Positions 41,772 through 51,400 of a DNA stretch of 64,000 nucleotides are shown piece by piece (the stretch's first letter is position 1; every line of letters starts with the position of its first letter). This DNA comes from Asparagopsis taxiformis (taxonomy: Eukaryota > Rhodophyta > Florideophyceae > Bonnemaisoniales > Bonnemaisoniaceae). The stretch is from NCBI GenBank assembly GCA_030407315.1, contig JALQPE010002459.1:1-64000 (forward strand). The letters are read 5' to 3'. Under the pieces are notes generated by a model that did not search any database, was not told where the DNA came from, and saw only the letters and a list, made by a program, of their open reading frames with translations. The translations under genes and the position numbers were made by a program.

Positions 41772-44700
41772 GGACGAAAGGCTTCTTTGCAGCTCCTCTT
41801 GAGCGTTTTCTTAACGTAATGATCGCTCCGGTAGACGAACTCTTGAATGTGCAGACTGGTGTAGTCGGATTTAAGCCGCAGAAAATAGTAATTGGGGCCA
41901 TGTTGTGACGTTGTGGCGAGGGAGCGTTGTTTAGAGCACTCTGTACAATTGGAGCTAGGTCTGGCCATTCTTCAGGCCGTAGACGAAGTTCCGATAGTAT
42001 GGATCGAAAAGCTCGCAGGACTTCTTTCCCAAGCCTCTCAACACTCCCATTACTCCAAGGTGTGTAGGGGAGTGTGAAATGGTGTGGAGCCTTCAGACCT
42101 TTGCATACCCGACGAATTGTTTCGTTCTTAAAATGACTACCCCCGTCAGACATCAGTCCCTTTGGAATAGTAAATGTACTGGCCCATTCTATGACAGCGT
42201 CAGCGGCATTCTCCGCGTTGGCGGAAGCGAATGGTATGAGCCAGCAGTATGACGAAAAGTCATCACGAAGGAGAAGAATATACTTGCATCCACTTTTGCT
42301 CGGCGCCATCTCCAAGTAGTCGAACTGTAGTAAGTCGTTCGGTGCGGTGCCATGGAGGGCAGCACCTAATGGGCGTGGCTGTTTGTCTCCCTTGGTTGTG
42401 GAGATGCAATGAATACAAGACTGGACAAACGTCTTGATATCGGCTTTCATTGTGGACCAGAAGAAATGCCGACGGATGGCTCTTTCGGTTGCATCTCGGC
42501 CACGATGGCCACCACAACTGGTGTGAGCTGCTATGCATATGCGGAGGTGGAGGTCATCCACGTCATCCGGTATCCATATGATCCCATCCTTATTCTTCCA
42601 TATTCCTTCTACGCACCTTACGCCAGCTGGTCGTGAATCTGCATGCTTCTGTTGTAGACGCATGATTTCAGAGTCCGAAGGCCAGTCAAATTCCGAGTCT
42701 TGACTAGAAACTAGAGGCGGTATATGGATTAGGCGGCGAAGTGTCGGTGGGGCAGACCATCTGCCTAATAGATCGGCCCATACGTTATCCTCACCCTTGA
42801 TGTGAATACATACATAGTTGTACATACTCATCCGTACTGCCCATCGCAGAACTTTCTTGATAGAGCTTTGAGCGAGGTCTGGAAGAAGTGACAGGGGGTC
42901 AAAGATGAATATTATGTTGTTGTGATCGGTGTAGAGATCAAATCCAGCGGGTGTAGCAACGAGCCAGTGCATCCGTTCGAGTGTTGCAAGAATCGCGAAT
43001 GACTCTTTTTCTAGAGTAGACCATCTCAATTGAGTATCATTGAAACGTCCAGAGAGGAATGCGAGGGGTTCGTGCTGCTGTTCCGCGTGTGGTTTCCACA
43101 TTTCAGAGTGGTGAACTTGTGTGATGATGCCTGACCAAAGTTCGTCAGACGCGTCGGTGTAAACGCACAAGCGTTTCTGCGAATCTCTATGGCTGACGGT
43201 GACTTGCGATGCCAGTGCTTGCTTGCAGTGTTCAAAAGCTCTGTGCATATCTTCTCCCCATCCGAGAGAAGCCAGTGTGATTCGCGAGAGAGAAGATTTG
43301 GTGCGTTTTGGGGCGTGTGAGTATACTTTCTGTAAGAAGTCATGCAGTGACTTCGTAATAGTAGAAAAACACGGTATGCAACATTTCACCCATTGCATTG
43401 CGCAAAGGAATTGTTGCAGATGCGCGCCGGTGGTAGGCGGAGCCATGGTGCGAAGTGCATCCAATCGTCGCGGGTCAAAGCGTATGCCGTGTTTTGAGAT
43501 GAGACGGCCGCACCAAGTGATTGATGTTGCAAACAAGTTGCACTTGCCCGGGTGCAAGTGAATGCGGTGCTTCTTAAACATTGTAAATATGTCTTCAATC
43601 GTGTCCAATAATGACTCGACCGATGTGTGATGGCTTAATATATCGTCAAGCCATATGAGAACATGAGAATGGAGGTTGGTTGGAATGGTGGAAGTGAGAG
43701 CTGACTGCAGATGCGCGACAGCGTTTGTGGTGCCGTGCAGCACTCTAGTAGGAGAGTAAACATTATCTGGAGTCAAGAATGACTGACATTCTTGGCTGTC
43801 AGGATGTAAAGGAAGTTGCCAATATCCTGTAGACAGATCGAATGTAGCATAGAACTTTGAATTGACCAACTTAGACATCGCGTGTTCTAGGTTCGGCATA
43901 GGAAACTGGTGTTTCACCGTGAATTTGTTCACAGGTCGTAAATCAACTGTGAATCTGAATCTTGCAGGGCCCGGTTTTGGCACAAGAAGGGGAGCCGCCG
44001 CCCAAGCTGCAGTCGGATTTGGGTATGCTAATCCGTTTTGGACTAACTTCTGCACAAATTCCGTCAAGAATTCACGCTGCGCTTGCGAGTAGTTGCGCAG
44101 TTTTATCTTCGTCGGCCGGGCGTCCTTCGTGAGGGCAATTCGCAGGGGTGGCAAGTCCGCCGGAGGTCCAGAGGACAGGCCAGTGCGAAAAATGTCAAAG
44201 TTTGAATACACGATTGACTGTAGTTTCCGGTGGTATTTTTCAGGAAGACCGGAATTGTGAGCGCGAGTAAGCATGTCGGAAACAGATTTTTCTATGTCAC
44301 TCTGCTGCTCGCTGTCTGTTGGATCCAACAAGGATGGATCCGGAAAAGGGTCGGACTCATTCTTGAGGTTAAAGTAGTCGAGCCTTTTCCTATTATCAAC
44401 AGGTTGTGCTGTAGGCTTGCGTGCATCTTCAGCAATCTCTGAGTTATGAACTTGATTGATCCGTGCCACCATTAGGCGGCTGAGCTTGCCGCCACCTTTC
44501 GGGATCGTTGGATTCCCAACGGGCGCGCAATCTGCTCCGTCAAGCGCGGTGCGGTGCATTTCAAGCAATGTTTGAGAATCTATGCGCAAGTGGCGTAGAA
44601 TGGGCTGTCCAAGCAACAGCTCCTCACAGGCTAACTCATCATCTGGCACCAAAAAAGATGTGTTAAGTAGTGCAAGTGGGCCTGAGGAAAGGTTTAGAAC

Positions 44701-45609
44701 CGTTCGCGGCACTTTCCATATTTTTAAAAACTTGAATGTCGCGGCACGCTTTCCTTTTCGTAAAGCGACCTGCAGTGTGACGGGCTTGATGTCCAGGAAT
44801 GTACCAATTCCTATCGCTACCGCTCTCTCTGCAACGCTGCGAGAAGCCAGGCTGTCGTCACTACCATCATCGCAGCGTCCTCGGGTTTCTATCGATGAGA
44901 TTCCGTTGGAAATGGTAATTCGGCATCCTGTCCTATCTCGTGGTTTTGACTCAAGCCGGTTGCTAAGACGTCCCGACACAGCTTTTCTATCTTGTTCTCT
45001 TGATGCATTGCGAGCTCTTGTTGACTGTGCAGGCCCGTCTCGAGCCTTTCGCTCAGCCAATTCGCGACGCATTTCTTGTTTTTGTTCTGCGTTGGACGCA
45101 GGGCAGTACTGTATGTAGTGACGTTTCCCGTGGGGCACACACAGTTTGAATGGGCATAGAGGGACAAATCGCGCAAGCTTGCTCGCTTTTGACGCTGTCT
45201 TGCTCTCTTTCCCCTTTTCTGCTGCTTTGTTTGACTTTTTAGAGACAGGTGTATCCTGCTCGTTAATCGGCGAGCTGCGGCCAGTATCGATAAGTTGGAA
45301 TGCTTCCGCTAATCGCAATGCGTGTTCCATAAATCCTTTAAAGTCTTTCTTAAGCCGGCAGTGCGCAAAAGACAGGTCGTCTTTTAGACGGCTCTGCATA
45401 GTTTTAGGCCGAATGGCTGACAATACATGATGTACTGCCACCTTTGGTGACGTATCCATCACCCACAATAAGCCATTTTGTCGTAATAAAGTGTGATACG
45501 ACACAAACAACGATTGCATCCGCGATACCGCAGATGAGTCTTGCATGTCCATTTTTAGATTTTGGACACAAAGTTGTCCAGCGAAGACAACGTTGCTGAT
45601 TCTTTGCAT
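41752..45609 (-). CDS. Gypsy Pol (PR-RT-RNase H-INT)
   Basis: About 1,285 codons. The N-terminal part completes the Gag C-terminus with a Cys/His cluster (CPFKLCVPHGKRHYIQYC). The protease site reads CDDGSDDSLASR, so Ser/Thr of the usual D-S/T-G is Asp here. RT: FTVDLRPVNK, FDLSTGYWQLPLH and active-site LIWLDDILSH (WLDD rather than YxDD). RNase H: YTDASDELWSG and the DHNN segment. Integrase: HHCC ending CIHC, then FDYLEM, SDGGSHFKN and SNGSVERLGKEV for D, D and E. The WLDD and DDGSDD combination recalls gypsy elements of oomycetes and some fungi. No internal stop. Confidence 0.85.
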   Translation of the reverse strand: MQRISNVVFAGQLCVQNLKMDMQDSSAVSRMQSLFVSYHTLLRQNGLLWVMDTSPKVAVHHVLSAIRPKTMQSRLKDDLSFAHCRLKKDFKGFMEHALRLAEAFQLIDTGRSSPINEQDTPVSKKSNKAAEKGKESKTASKASKLARFVPLCPFKLCVPHGKRHYIQYCPASNAEQKQEMRRELAERKARDGPAQSTRARNASREQDRKAVSGRLSNRLESKPRDRTGCRITISNGISSIETRGRCDDGSDDSLASRSVAERAVAIGIGTFLDIKPVTLQVALRKGKRAATFKFLKIWKVPRTVLNLSSGPLALLNTSFLVPDDELACEELLLGQPILRHLRIDSQTLLEMHRTALDGADCAPVGNPTIPKGGGKLSRLMVARINQVHNSEIAEDARKPTAQPVDNRKRLDYFNLKNESDPFPDPSLLDPTDSEQQSDIEKSVSDMLTRAHNSGLPEKYHRKLQSIVYSNFDIFRTGLSSGPPADLPPLRIALTKDARPTKIKLRNYSQAQREFLTEFVQKLVQNGLAYPNPTAAWAAAPLLVPKPGPARFRFTVDLRPVNKFTVKHQFPMPNLEHAMSKLVNSKFYATFDLSTGYWQLPLHPDSQECQSFLTPDNVYSPTRVLHGTTNAVAHLQSALTSTIPTNLHSHVLIWLDDILSHHTSVESLLDTIEDIFTMFKKHRIHLHPGKCNLFATSITWCGRLISKHGIRFDPRRLDALRTMAPPTTGAHLQQFLCAMQWVKCCIPCFSTITKSLHDFLQKVYSHAPKRTKSSLSRITLASLGWGEDMHRAFEHCKQALASQVTVSHRDSQKRLCVYTDASDELWSGIITQVHHSEMWKPHAEQQHEPLAFLSGRFNDTQLRWSTLEKESFAILATLERMHWLVATPAGFDLYTDHNNIIFIFDPLSLLPDLAQSSIKKVLRWAVRMSMYNYVCIHIKGEDNVWADLLGRWSAPPTLRRLIHIPPLVSSQDSEFDWPSDSEIMRLQQKHADSRPAGVRCVEGIWKNKDGIIWIPDDVDDLHLRICIAAHTSCGGHRGRDATERAIRRHFFWSTMKADIKTFVQSCIHCISTTKGDKQPRPLGAALHGTAPNDLLQFDYLEMAPSKSGCKYILLLRDDFSSYCWLIPFASANAENAADAVIEWASTFTIPKGLMSDGGSHFKNETIRRVCKGLKAPHHFTLPYTPWSNGSVERLGKEVLRAFRSILSELRLRPEEWPDLAPIVQSALNNAPSPQRHNMAPITIFCGLNPTTPVCTFKSSSTGAIITLRKRSRGAAKKPFVRAREAL

Positions 45610-45947
45610 TCTTCTGCTTTTTTGTCTAGAAAAGCACGCAAAGTGGTATCATCCAATTGTCTGTATGACAAGACACCTGGGATAAATCCCAAGGCGATGG
45701 CAGACTCCAGGTATTCTGGTTCTACGCAAAATTTTAAGTCAACAGGATTTCCTGCTTCCGCTGGTTGTTCAGAACCGGATAGCTGTAAAGCTCTGGCCAA
45801 TACTTCGTTGGTGTATTGGTCGTATAACCGTAGGAAAATACGTATCGAATTTGGGTCTTGTTTCACCAAGCGCGGGTGATCAACAGTAGCAGACATAGTG
45901 ACGTTTTTTCGTGTATCTCTGCCCGTGGCTCCAGATTCGGCTGACAT
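45555..45947 (-). CDS. Gypsy Gag, N-terminal part
   Basis: 130 codons from ATG 45947; acidic and helical, with no zinc motif of its own. It ends LSSLDNFVSKI-stop at 45555, overlapping the Pol frame, which runs through the same bases one position back (T4 run 45560-45563). Since gypsy elements often use -1 slippage between Gag and Pol this may be natural, but here the join falls well before the Cys/His cluster, which is unusual. Confidence 0.65.
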   Translation of the reverse strand: MSAESGATGRDTRKNVTMSATVDHPRLVKQDPNSIRIFLRLYDQYTNEVLARALQLSGSEQPAEAGNPVDLKFCVEPEYLESAIALGFIPGVLSYRQLDDTTLRAFLDKKAEECKESATLSSLDNFVSKI

Positions 45948-46096
45948 GTAATATCACACAATATCGATGCGTGAACTGTCCCACACTGAAAGTTCTGAAT
46001 GTCCTTTCCAGTATGTTGGTACGTATACGCGTGATAGTCTTACCGCTCGGCTTCCAACGGCGTGTTTCGCTCTTCAAAGGCAGATGAAGTGATCAC

Positions 46097-46522
46097 TGTG
46101 GTTGTCTTGGTAGAGCGTTGTGTTGATGGTGGATGTTCCATACCTTTTTACTGAATAGCAAAGTTACTTGCGGACTAAATACTAATCAGGGCATGGCTAT
46201 GCGGTCGTTGCCGTCGTCAATGATTTGACCTAGTTGGCGACGAGACGAAGCATCTATTGGCTCTGTCAATACTGTCTCTGATCGAAAGTTAATCTAAGCC
46301 TAGTATATGTCGCTCTGTTGCAACGTGTGGCACTGTCTCCGCGAGACAGTGCTATTTCCAGCATCCGTAACAACTAACTTAATCGGTGTCGCCGATGTGA
46401 CAACTCGTCATCAAGAACATCACTCGCTGTTCCTGACATTCTCCTTGGGGGAGCGTTTGACCGATGACACCATTATTGTCGCTGGTTGCTCAAGTATGAT
46501 AGTAGTTCTATAATACGCTACA
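46097..46522 (-). repeat. Gypsy 5' LTR
   Basis: 426 bp, near-identical to 40784-41209 with small indels. On the minus strand it is followed by GTGATCACTTCATCTGCC, the candidate primer-binding region. Confidence 0.9.
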
Positions 46523-46566
46523 CACTGTTGGTTGCAATTATTTCGTCGCATGAGTTACCATCCTGA

Positions 46567-47035
46567 CCGAATCTACCAGCTCCCTGAGACTTGCAAAACT
46601 GCACCACACCAGCTCTGTGGTCTGATAAAATCACCAATAGACGCACTCTGGCAGGATTGCCAAGATTCTATGGCGAGATCCGCAATTGAAGCGGAGGAAA
46701 CCCCGTATCCTATCGCGCTAGAACCATCATAAACACTTCAATCGATACTTACTGTTTCGCAGTTCACATTTCAAAACTTAATCCATTAGACCACTTTTCC
46801 ACAATGACTTAAGTAGTTCTATGACAAAAGGGGGTTTGTCCAAGATCAATTCATCATTCTCTTGGAATTGGGGCGCTATCTACTCAAACTCATTTTCAAG
46901 CAATTGGATAAACATAGATTTGTTTAGCTCCGATCGTAATGCTTTACCCCTCAAGTAATATCTGCTGCTGCGAGCAGCTCTTCAAAACAGATGTAATAAC
47001 TAAAGATACAACTCTGCTATCATTTTGAGATCAAG
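46567..47035. other. Spacer between gypsy and second Copia element
   Basis: Short plus-strand open stretches only (for example SPIDALWQDCQDSMARSA near 46,640, beyond the host stop). Possibly 3' UTR of the interrupted host gene. Confidence 0.35.
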
Positions 47036-47039
47036 TGGA

Positions 47040-47589
47040 TGTCGAAAATGATAGAATATATTAGGTATCAATATAACCTTATATCGATTATACAATACAC
47101 GTTACAATCACGACACGTGTGTCGAGGAGTGGTCGTCAGTATTGCAGTTCAATATACGCGATTTCTGGCAAGCCGTAAGAGGTGGGCCTTGGTGTCGGGT
47201 ATATCGGTTCTCTTACCAATTGTAAGTTGATGCAACCGTATACAGGGAGGTGCCTGTTGCGGGGTTCTAACAGACTCGTGGTCGAGCTGTAGCCTTTAGG
47301 CTACACTGTCTCCAGCCTTCAACGAAGTAGTTGGACTAGCAAAATACCTTGCTAGGATTTAGAAGATGTTGTTCTGTTGTTTTTCGTCTGTGTGTTGCTA
47401 ACGTATCCTGGATGGCATCTATGATGTCTATATGTACTAAATATGAGTACCTCTCCGTTTGAAACTACTACTAAATTATTTCTGAAACCACTCTCCTGAT
47501 TTCGTGTCAGTCGCATTTTTGCGCCTCGTAATCGTTATGAGATAATTTCAAGACATTGTTATGCATCAGTGACTGCAAAGAATTCCACA
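47040..47589 (-). repeat. Second Copia 3' LTR
   Basis: 550 bp, TG...CA type; equals 52381-52931 except for one base in the T-run of CATTTTTGCGCC. Confidence 0.95.
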
Positions 47590-47629
47590 CTCAGAGGTTT
47601 TTCTTTTTCACAGTAGAGGCATAAATTTG

Positions 47630-48427
47630 CTAATTATCGTCTGTTTTCGATTCAACCCAGCCACTCGGTTGCAAACTGAGCTTATTTGTTACCATAAGTT
47701 TCCATAAAGAATGTGAAGAGTCAATTAAGCCCTTTGTTAGGCCGTCAGATATGTTTTCGTAACTTGGTATCCATGCCAAGTATCGGAGCTCTCCTCTCTT
47801 ATGACTCTCACGTATTGCGTGCACATCAATTTGAAGACGTTTCTCAAGAGTCATACTGCTTTTGGCGACGACATTGAAAACTGTTCGTGAATCCACATAC
47901 GCATCCAAATCCACTTTTCGACCTATAATGTCTGAAAGTATTTCCCTTACAACATAGGCTTGATCAAATCCATAAACTAATCCTTGTAATTCAGCTGTCA
48001 TTACAGATCGAGCAACTCGTTTGCAAGTAGTGCTTCCATAATGAAGTATATTAGCATTGCCATTGTGATCAGAGATAACCAAAACGAATCCCAACTGGGA
48101 TTTGAGCTTGTCAGCATTTGCAAATGATGCGTCTGTGAACAATGAAAGTCTAATTGATTCTATATCCAATGGAATATATTTGATACCCACTCCAGCCGTC
48201 TCCCGACACCAATTAGTAATCGTTTCCATGTCTTTGAACGTCTTTTCTGAAGGGTTACAGACGTTGGATGCCATCAATTGCACGGGAGAGCAGAGGTCAG
48301 GTCTTGTGCATGATCCAATGTATTGAATCTTTGCTCTAGTGCTTATCAGATCCTCTTGATTGGTGGGTGGCAGCATTTGTCGAAGCTTCTCTGATTGGGA
48401 AATAGTGTAAGCTCCATCCGTGTCCAT
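47630..48427 (-). CDS. Second Copia RNase H segment
   Basis: A 265-codon frame from ATG 48427. Includes YIGSCTRPDLCSPVQLMAS, the catalytic TDASFANADK, VMTAELQGL, YVDSRTVFNVV and the end motif YENISDGLTKG. It is the continuation of the long frame upstream, separated by one missing base at the A4 run 48446-48449. Without that base this part is not translated with RT. Confidence 0.85.
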   Translation of the reverse strand: MDTDGAYTISQSEKLRQMLPPTNQEDLISTRAKIQYIGSCTRPDLCSPVQLMASNVCNPSEKTFKDMETITNWCRETAGVGIKYIPLDIESIRLSLFTDASFANADKLKSQLGFVLVISDHNGNANILHYGSTTCKRVARSVMTAELQGLVYGFDQAYVVREILSDIIGRKVDLDAYVDSRTVFNVVAKSSMTLEKRLQIDVHAIRESHKRGELRYLAWIPSYENISDGLTKGLIDSSHSLWKLMVTNKLSLQPSGWVESKTDDN

Positions 48428-51400
48428 TGAGATATTACATCCATTAAAAGAGCTGAGTCTCCTGGCGATAGTAGTTTGCGCGGCTTACATTGAAATCGTT
48501 TTGATTCAGCTTCCTCCTTCTCGAGGAATTCTGCTGTTCCATGCCCGAAAGAATCGTCTACTTGTAAGATAGTGACACCCGTGAGTCGACTGTCATCGGT
48601 TTTGTACAATACGCATACATCTCCCTTGGATGCCTTCATTCCAAGTTTTTCAATGTGATGTGATTGGTATGTTGCAAACCAGTGCAATCCACTTTCTGGT
48701 ATACCATACAACGGCTTCTTCACCAAAAGAATTTCGTTATGAGATAAATTCATCTCCTCCGGTGGCTTAATATATATCATGCGTTCCAGGTTGGATTCGG
48801 ATTGTATGTACGCCTGTGATATGTCCCTCACGTATGATTTGTGATGCGGAAACATTGCAGCCGTAGCAATTGCAATCCGCTGGCCCATACGGCTCACTGT
48901 AGGTGACTTTGTTGCAATTTCCGTCGCTCCCTTATCTCTGAAGTTCTGTGCAACCAACCTTGACTTTTTGACAGTCATTCCATTGACTTCCTTCACAGTA
49001 TCAACCCATCTAGATCCATATATGCGTGTACGTGGTGGTACAGAGCTCATTGGAACAATTTCAAATGTTTCTCTTGCCTGTAGTCCGTTCAATTCACTTC
49101 GTCTACTGGAAGAGAATTCTCGGTAATTGTCGCTAATGTGGTATGCATATTGTGTGTAATTCATATCACACCAGGTTTCTCTGTTCTCAGAGCTGTTAGC
49201 AGACTTCACTACGTTTGATCGGAATATCTTACGTCCATGAGGTAGCTGGACAACAACTGTCCGTCCTGATATATGAACGAGGGGATATGGCCCTTCCCAT
49301 TTCTTTGTACCTTGGCGGTACACAAGAACGGGAGCTCCAGAGGGAAGAAGAGACAGCTGTTCTTCTTGTTCCTGAGCTTTTGGACTACTGGGGTGCCTTA
49401 GGGCAAATGCGATACGCCTCTTAGACTGCTCCTTCAGTACAGCATCCATTGCTAAATCCAGTGTCTTAGCTCTTTGGATCTGTGTGTCGGCCGGTGTACG
49501 TCGCGGAGGTCTCGGAAGTGTACCATACACCAGAACAGTGGGGCACAGGCCCTCTGGTCCAATTGTATCATTAACAGCTTTAACTGCTAGTTGCAGACAT
49601 TCAGTATCATTCTCAGAACGTGGTAAAGCATCCCTTATCTTGTTGTAAGCTGCACGGAGAGGTGCATGGTACCTTTCAACGTGGGACATTGTGTTTGGGC
49701 ATTCGATTGGTGCTTCGAGTATCGAAATTCCATCTGCATCGGCGGAGTCGCGAAAGTGTTTCGCAACAAAGTTAGATCCCTGGTCAATCCGCAAGTAGTC
49801 GGGTGGTCCAAGGTAAACACGGGACCAGCAGCGCAGTAAAGATTTCCACGTCTCTTCTGCTGTGTTATTCCTCATGAAGGTTGCTGCTGTATAGTGAGTG
49901 GCTTCATCTACAGTATGGAGCACATTTTTCCCTGCTAACATCATGATATCAATTGCAACGATGTGATTAAATCGTAGATCATTAGAACCAACGGATATTT
50001 TGAAGCGTCGTGGCTTGGATGAAAACCTTTTGCAGGTATTACACATGTTGGTTATCTGCTCGATGCTTTTCCTAACTTCTGCTGTGAACTCATTCGGATT
50101 GGCATTGCGAAGTAGTTTTCCAAGAGCAGTGACCGTAGGGTGACCAAAAACACGATGTAGTCTTCGAAGTTCCTTTTCAGTGTATAATGCATAGGATGTA
50201 TCCTTCGGACTCCACTTGTGTTTGAGGAAATCATTCTCAAAAGTCAAGCTCTGTATGTTATGTTTGAATGAGATAGTTTTGTCTTGTATGCTTATGTCCA
50301 GTCCATTCTCTATCATGTCTTTGAGCGAGAGAAGTGTAGGGCAGTTGTCACGCAGTATTTTGAATTTGACATCAATGATAATGTTCAGATCAGCAAATGG
50401 AATGGGAACTATTGCAGTTCCAATGACGGTAGTAGAACCACCTATTCCAACAATGCTATGCCTGTCAGAGTAGTCTATCCGCATAGGGACCATAAATTCA
50501 GAACAATAGGCGCGGTACTGGTTTAGACACATTGCTGATCTTCTGTTTGCACCAGTATCCAATATGACACCCTTAAAATTGGAATCTGATTCGCCTGCGA
50601 GTAGCAAAGCGTGCATCTCGTCCATTCGATAAGCTAGGTCAGATTGAAATGTCCTGCAAGATATTCCGTGAAGGAATGACTTGTTTGCAAGATATATTTC
50701 ATGCATATGACCAATATTCTCGTCACTTGTTTCATCAATGATATTAGCTTCAGACTCGCTGCTATCGCTGTCTGAGTCGACATCATCTGATATAGACATG
50801 TATAATGCTTGGATCTCATCAATATCTTCCACAGTAAATAATACTGATGGCTTTTTCTTCTTGATATCATTCAAAGCTTTCATAACATCTTCGGATGGGT
50901 GATGGTCACGCGCACGGTGTGGCTTTCCACATACCCAACAGCCTTTGATTGATGCAAGTGATGTTCTTGAATTGTTCTTATTTCTCTTGAAAGAGGATCC
51001 CTTCAGGCTCTTACGAGCTTGTCCGCCATATCTATTTCCAAGACCATAATTGATTTCATCACGACCTTCGTGGATGCAATTTGCGCCTGCTGACTTCGGC
51101 TCGGATGAAAGCAGAGTTGCAATACGTTGCATAGCTTCTTGTGCAGTTTTAGGTATCTTTTCGATGAGAGAGCGGCGCAAATGTGGTAGATCAGCTGCAA
51201 TTAGAAGCTGATCGCGAAGAAAACGGGGGTCGTGGTAAGAGCGATGTAATTGGTGCTGGATCTTAGTTAGCTGGTCAGTTACATTGCGAAATACCTCAAG
51301 TTCACTCTTCTCCGGTTCTTTTTCCATTGATCGGAGCAGTGATGGACGCTGCCATGACTGTAGCAAGCGGTATCTCTGTTCTTCACTCGTGTACCAAGCT

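Larger units (their letters stand above)
40784..46522 (-). mobile_element. Ty3/gypsy chromodomain retrotransposon
   Basis: 5,739 bp, transcribed on the minus strand. LTRs are 40784-41209 and 46097-46522, with a CACTG target duplication at 40779-40783 and 46523-46527. Read on the minus strand the LTR is TGTAGCG...AACCACA. A polypurine tract (AGAAAGGGGTG) precedes the 3' LTR. Gag, Pol and a C-terminal chromodomain are recognisable but lie in three frames, each step at a run of four identical bases. The LTRs differ by only a few indels, so insertion is fairly recent. Confidence 0.9.
40577..46566 (+). pseudogene. Host gene exons interrupted by the gypsy element
   Basis: Exon 40577-40720 is exactly 48 codons, starting AGLHLKDYSTPTLQVWLGEF and ending CVKWCSGPRTVL. 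It is bounded by a strong acceptor (pyrimidines then GCGCAG) and a GTAAGG donor. A 48-bp intron ends with TGCTGTAG at 40768. The next exon starts VLLTL (40769-40783) and is cut by the gypsy insertion after CACTG. Beyond the element, from 46528, the same phase continues LVAIISSHELPS to TGA at 46564-46566. With the element present the frame instead runs into the LTR and stops after about ten residues. The product, apparently with a hydrophobic C-terminus, is not recognised. Confidence 0.5.
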
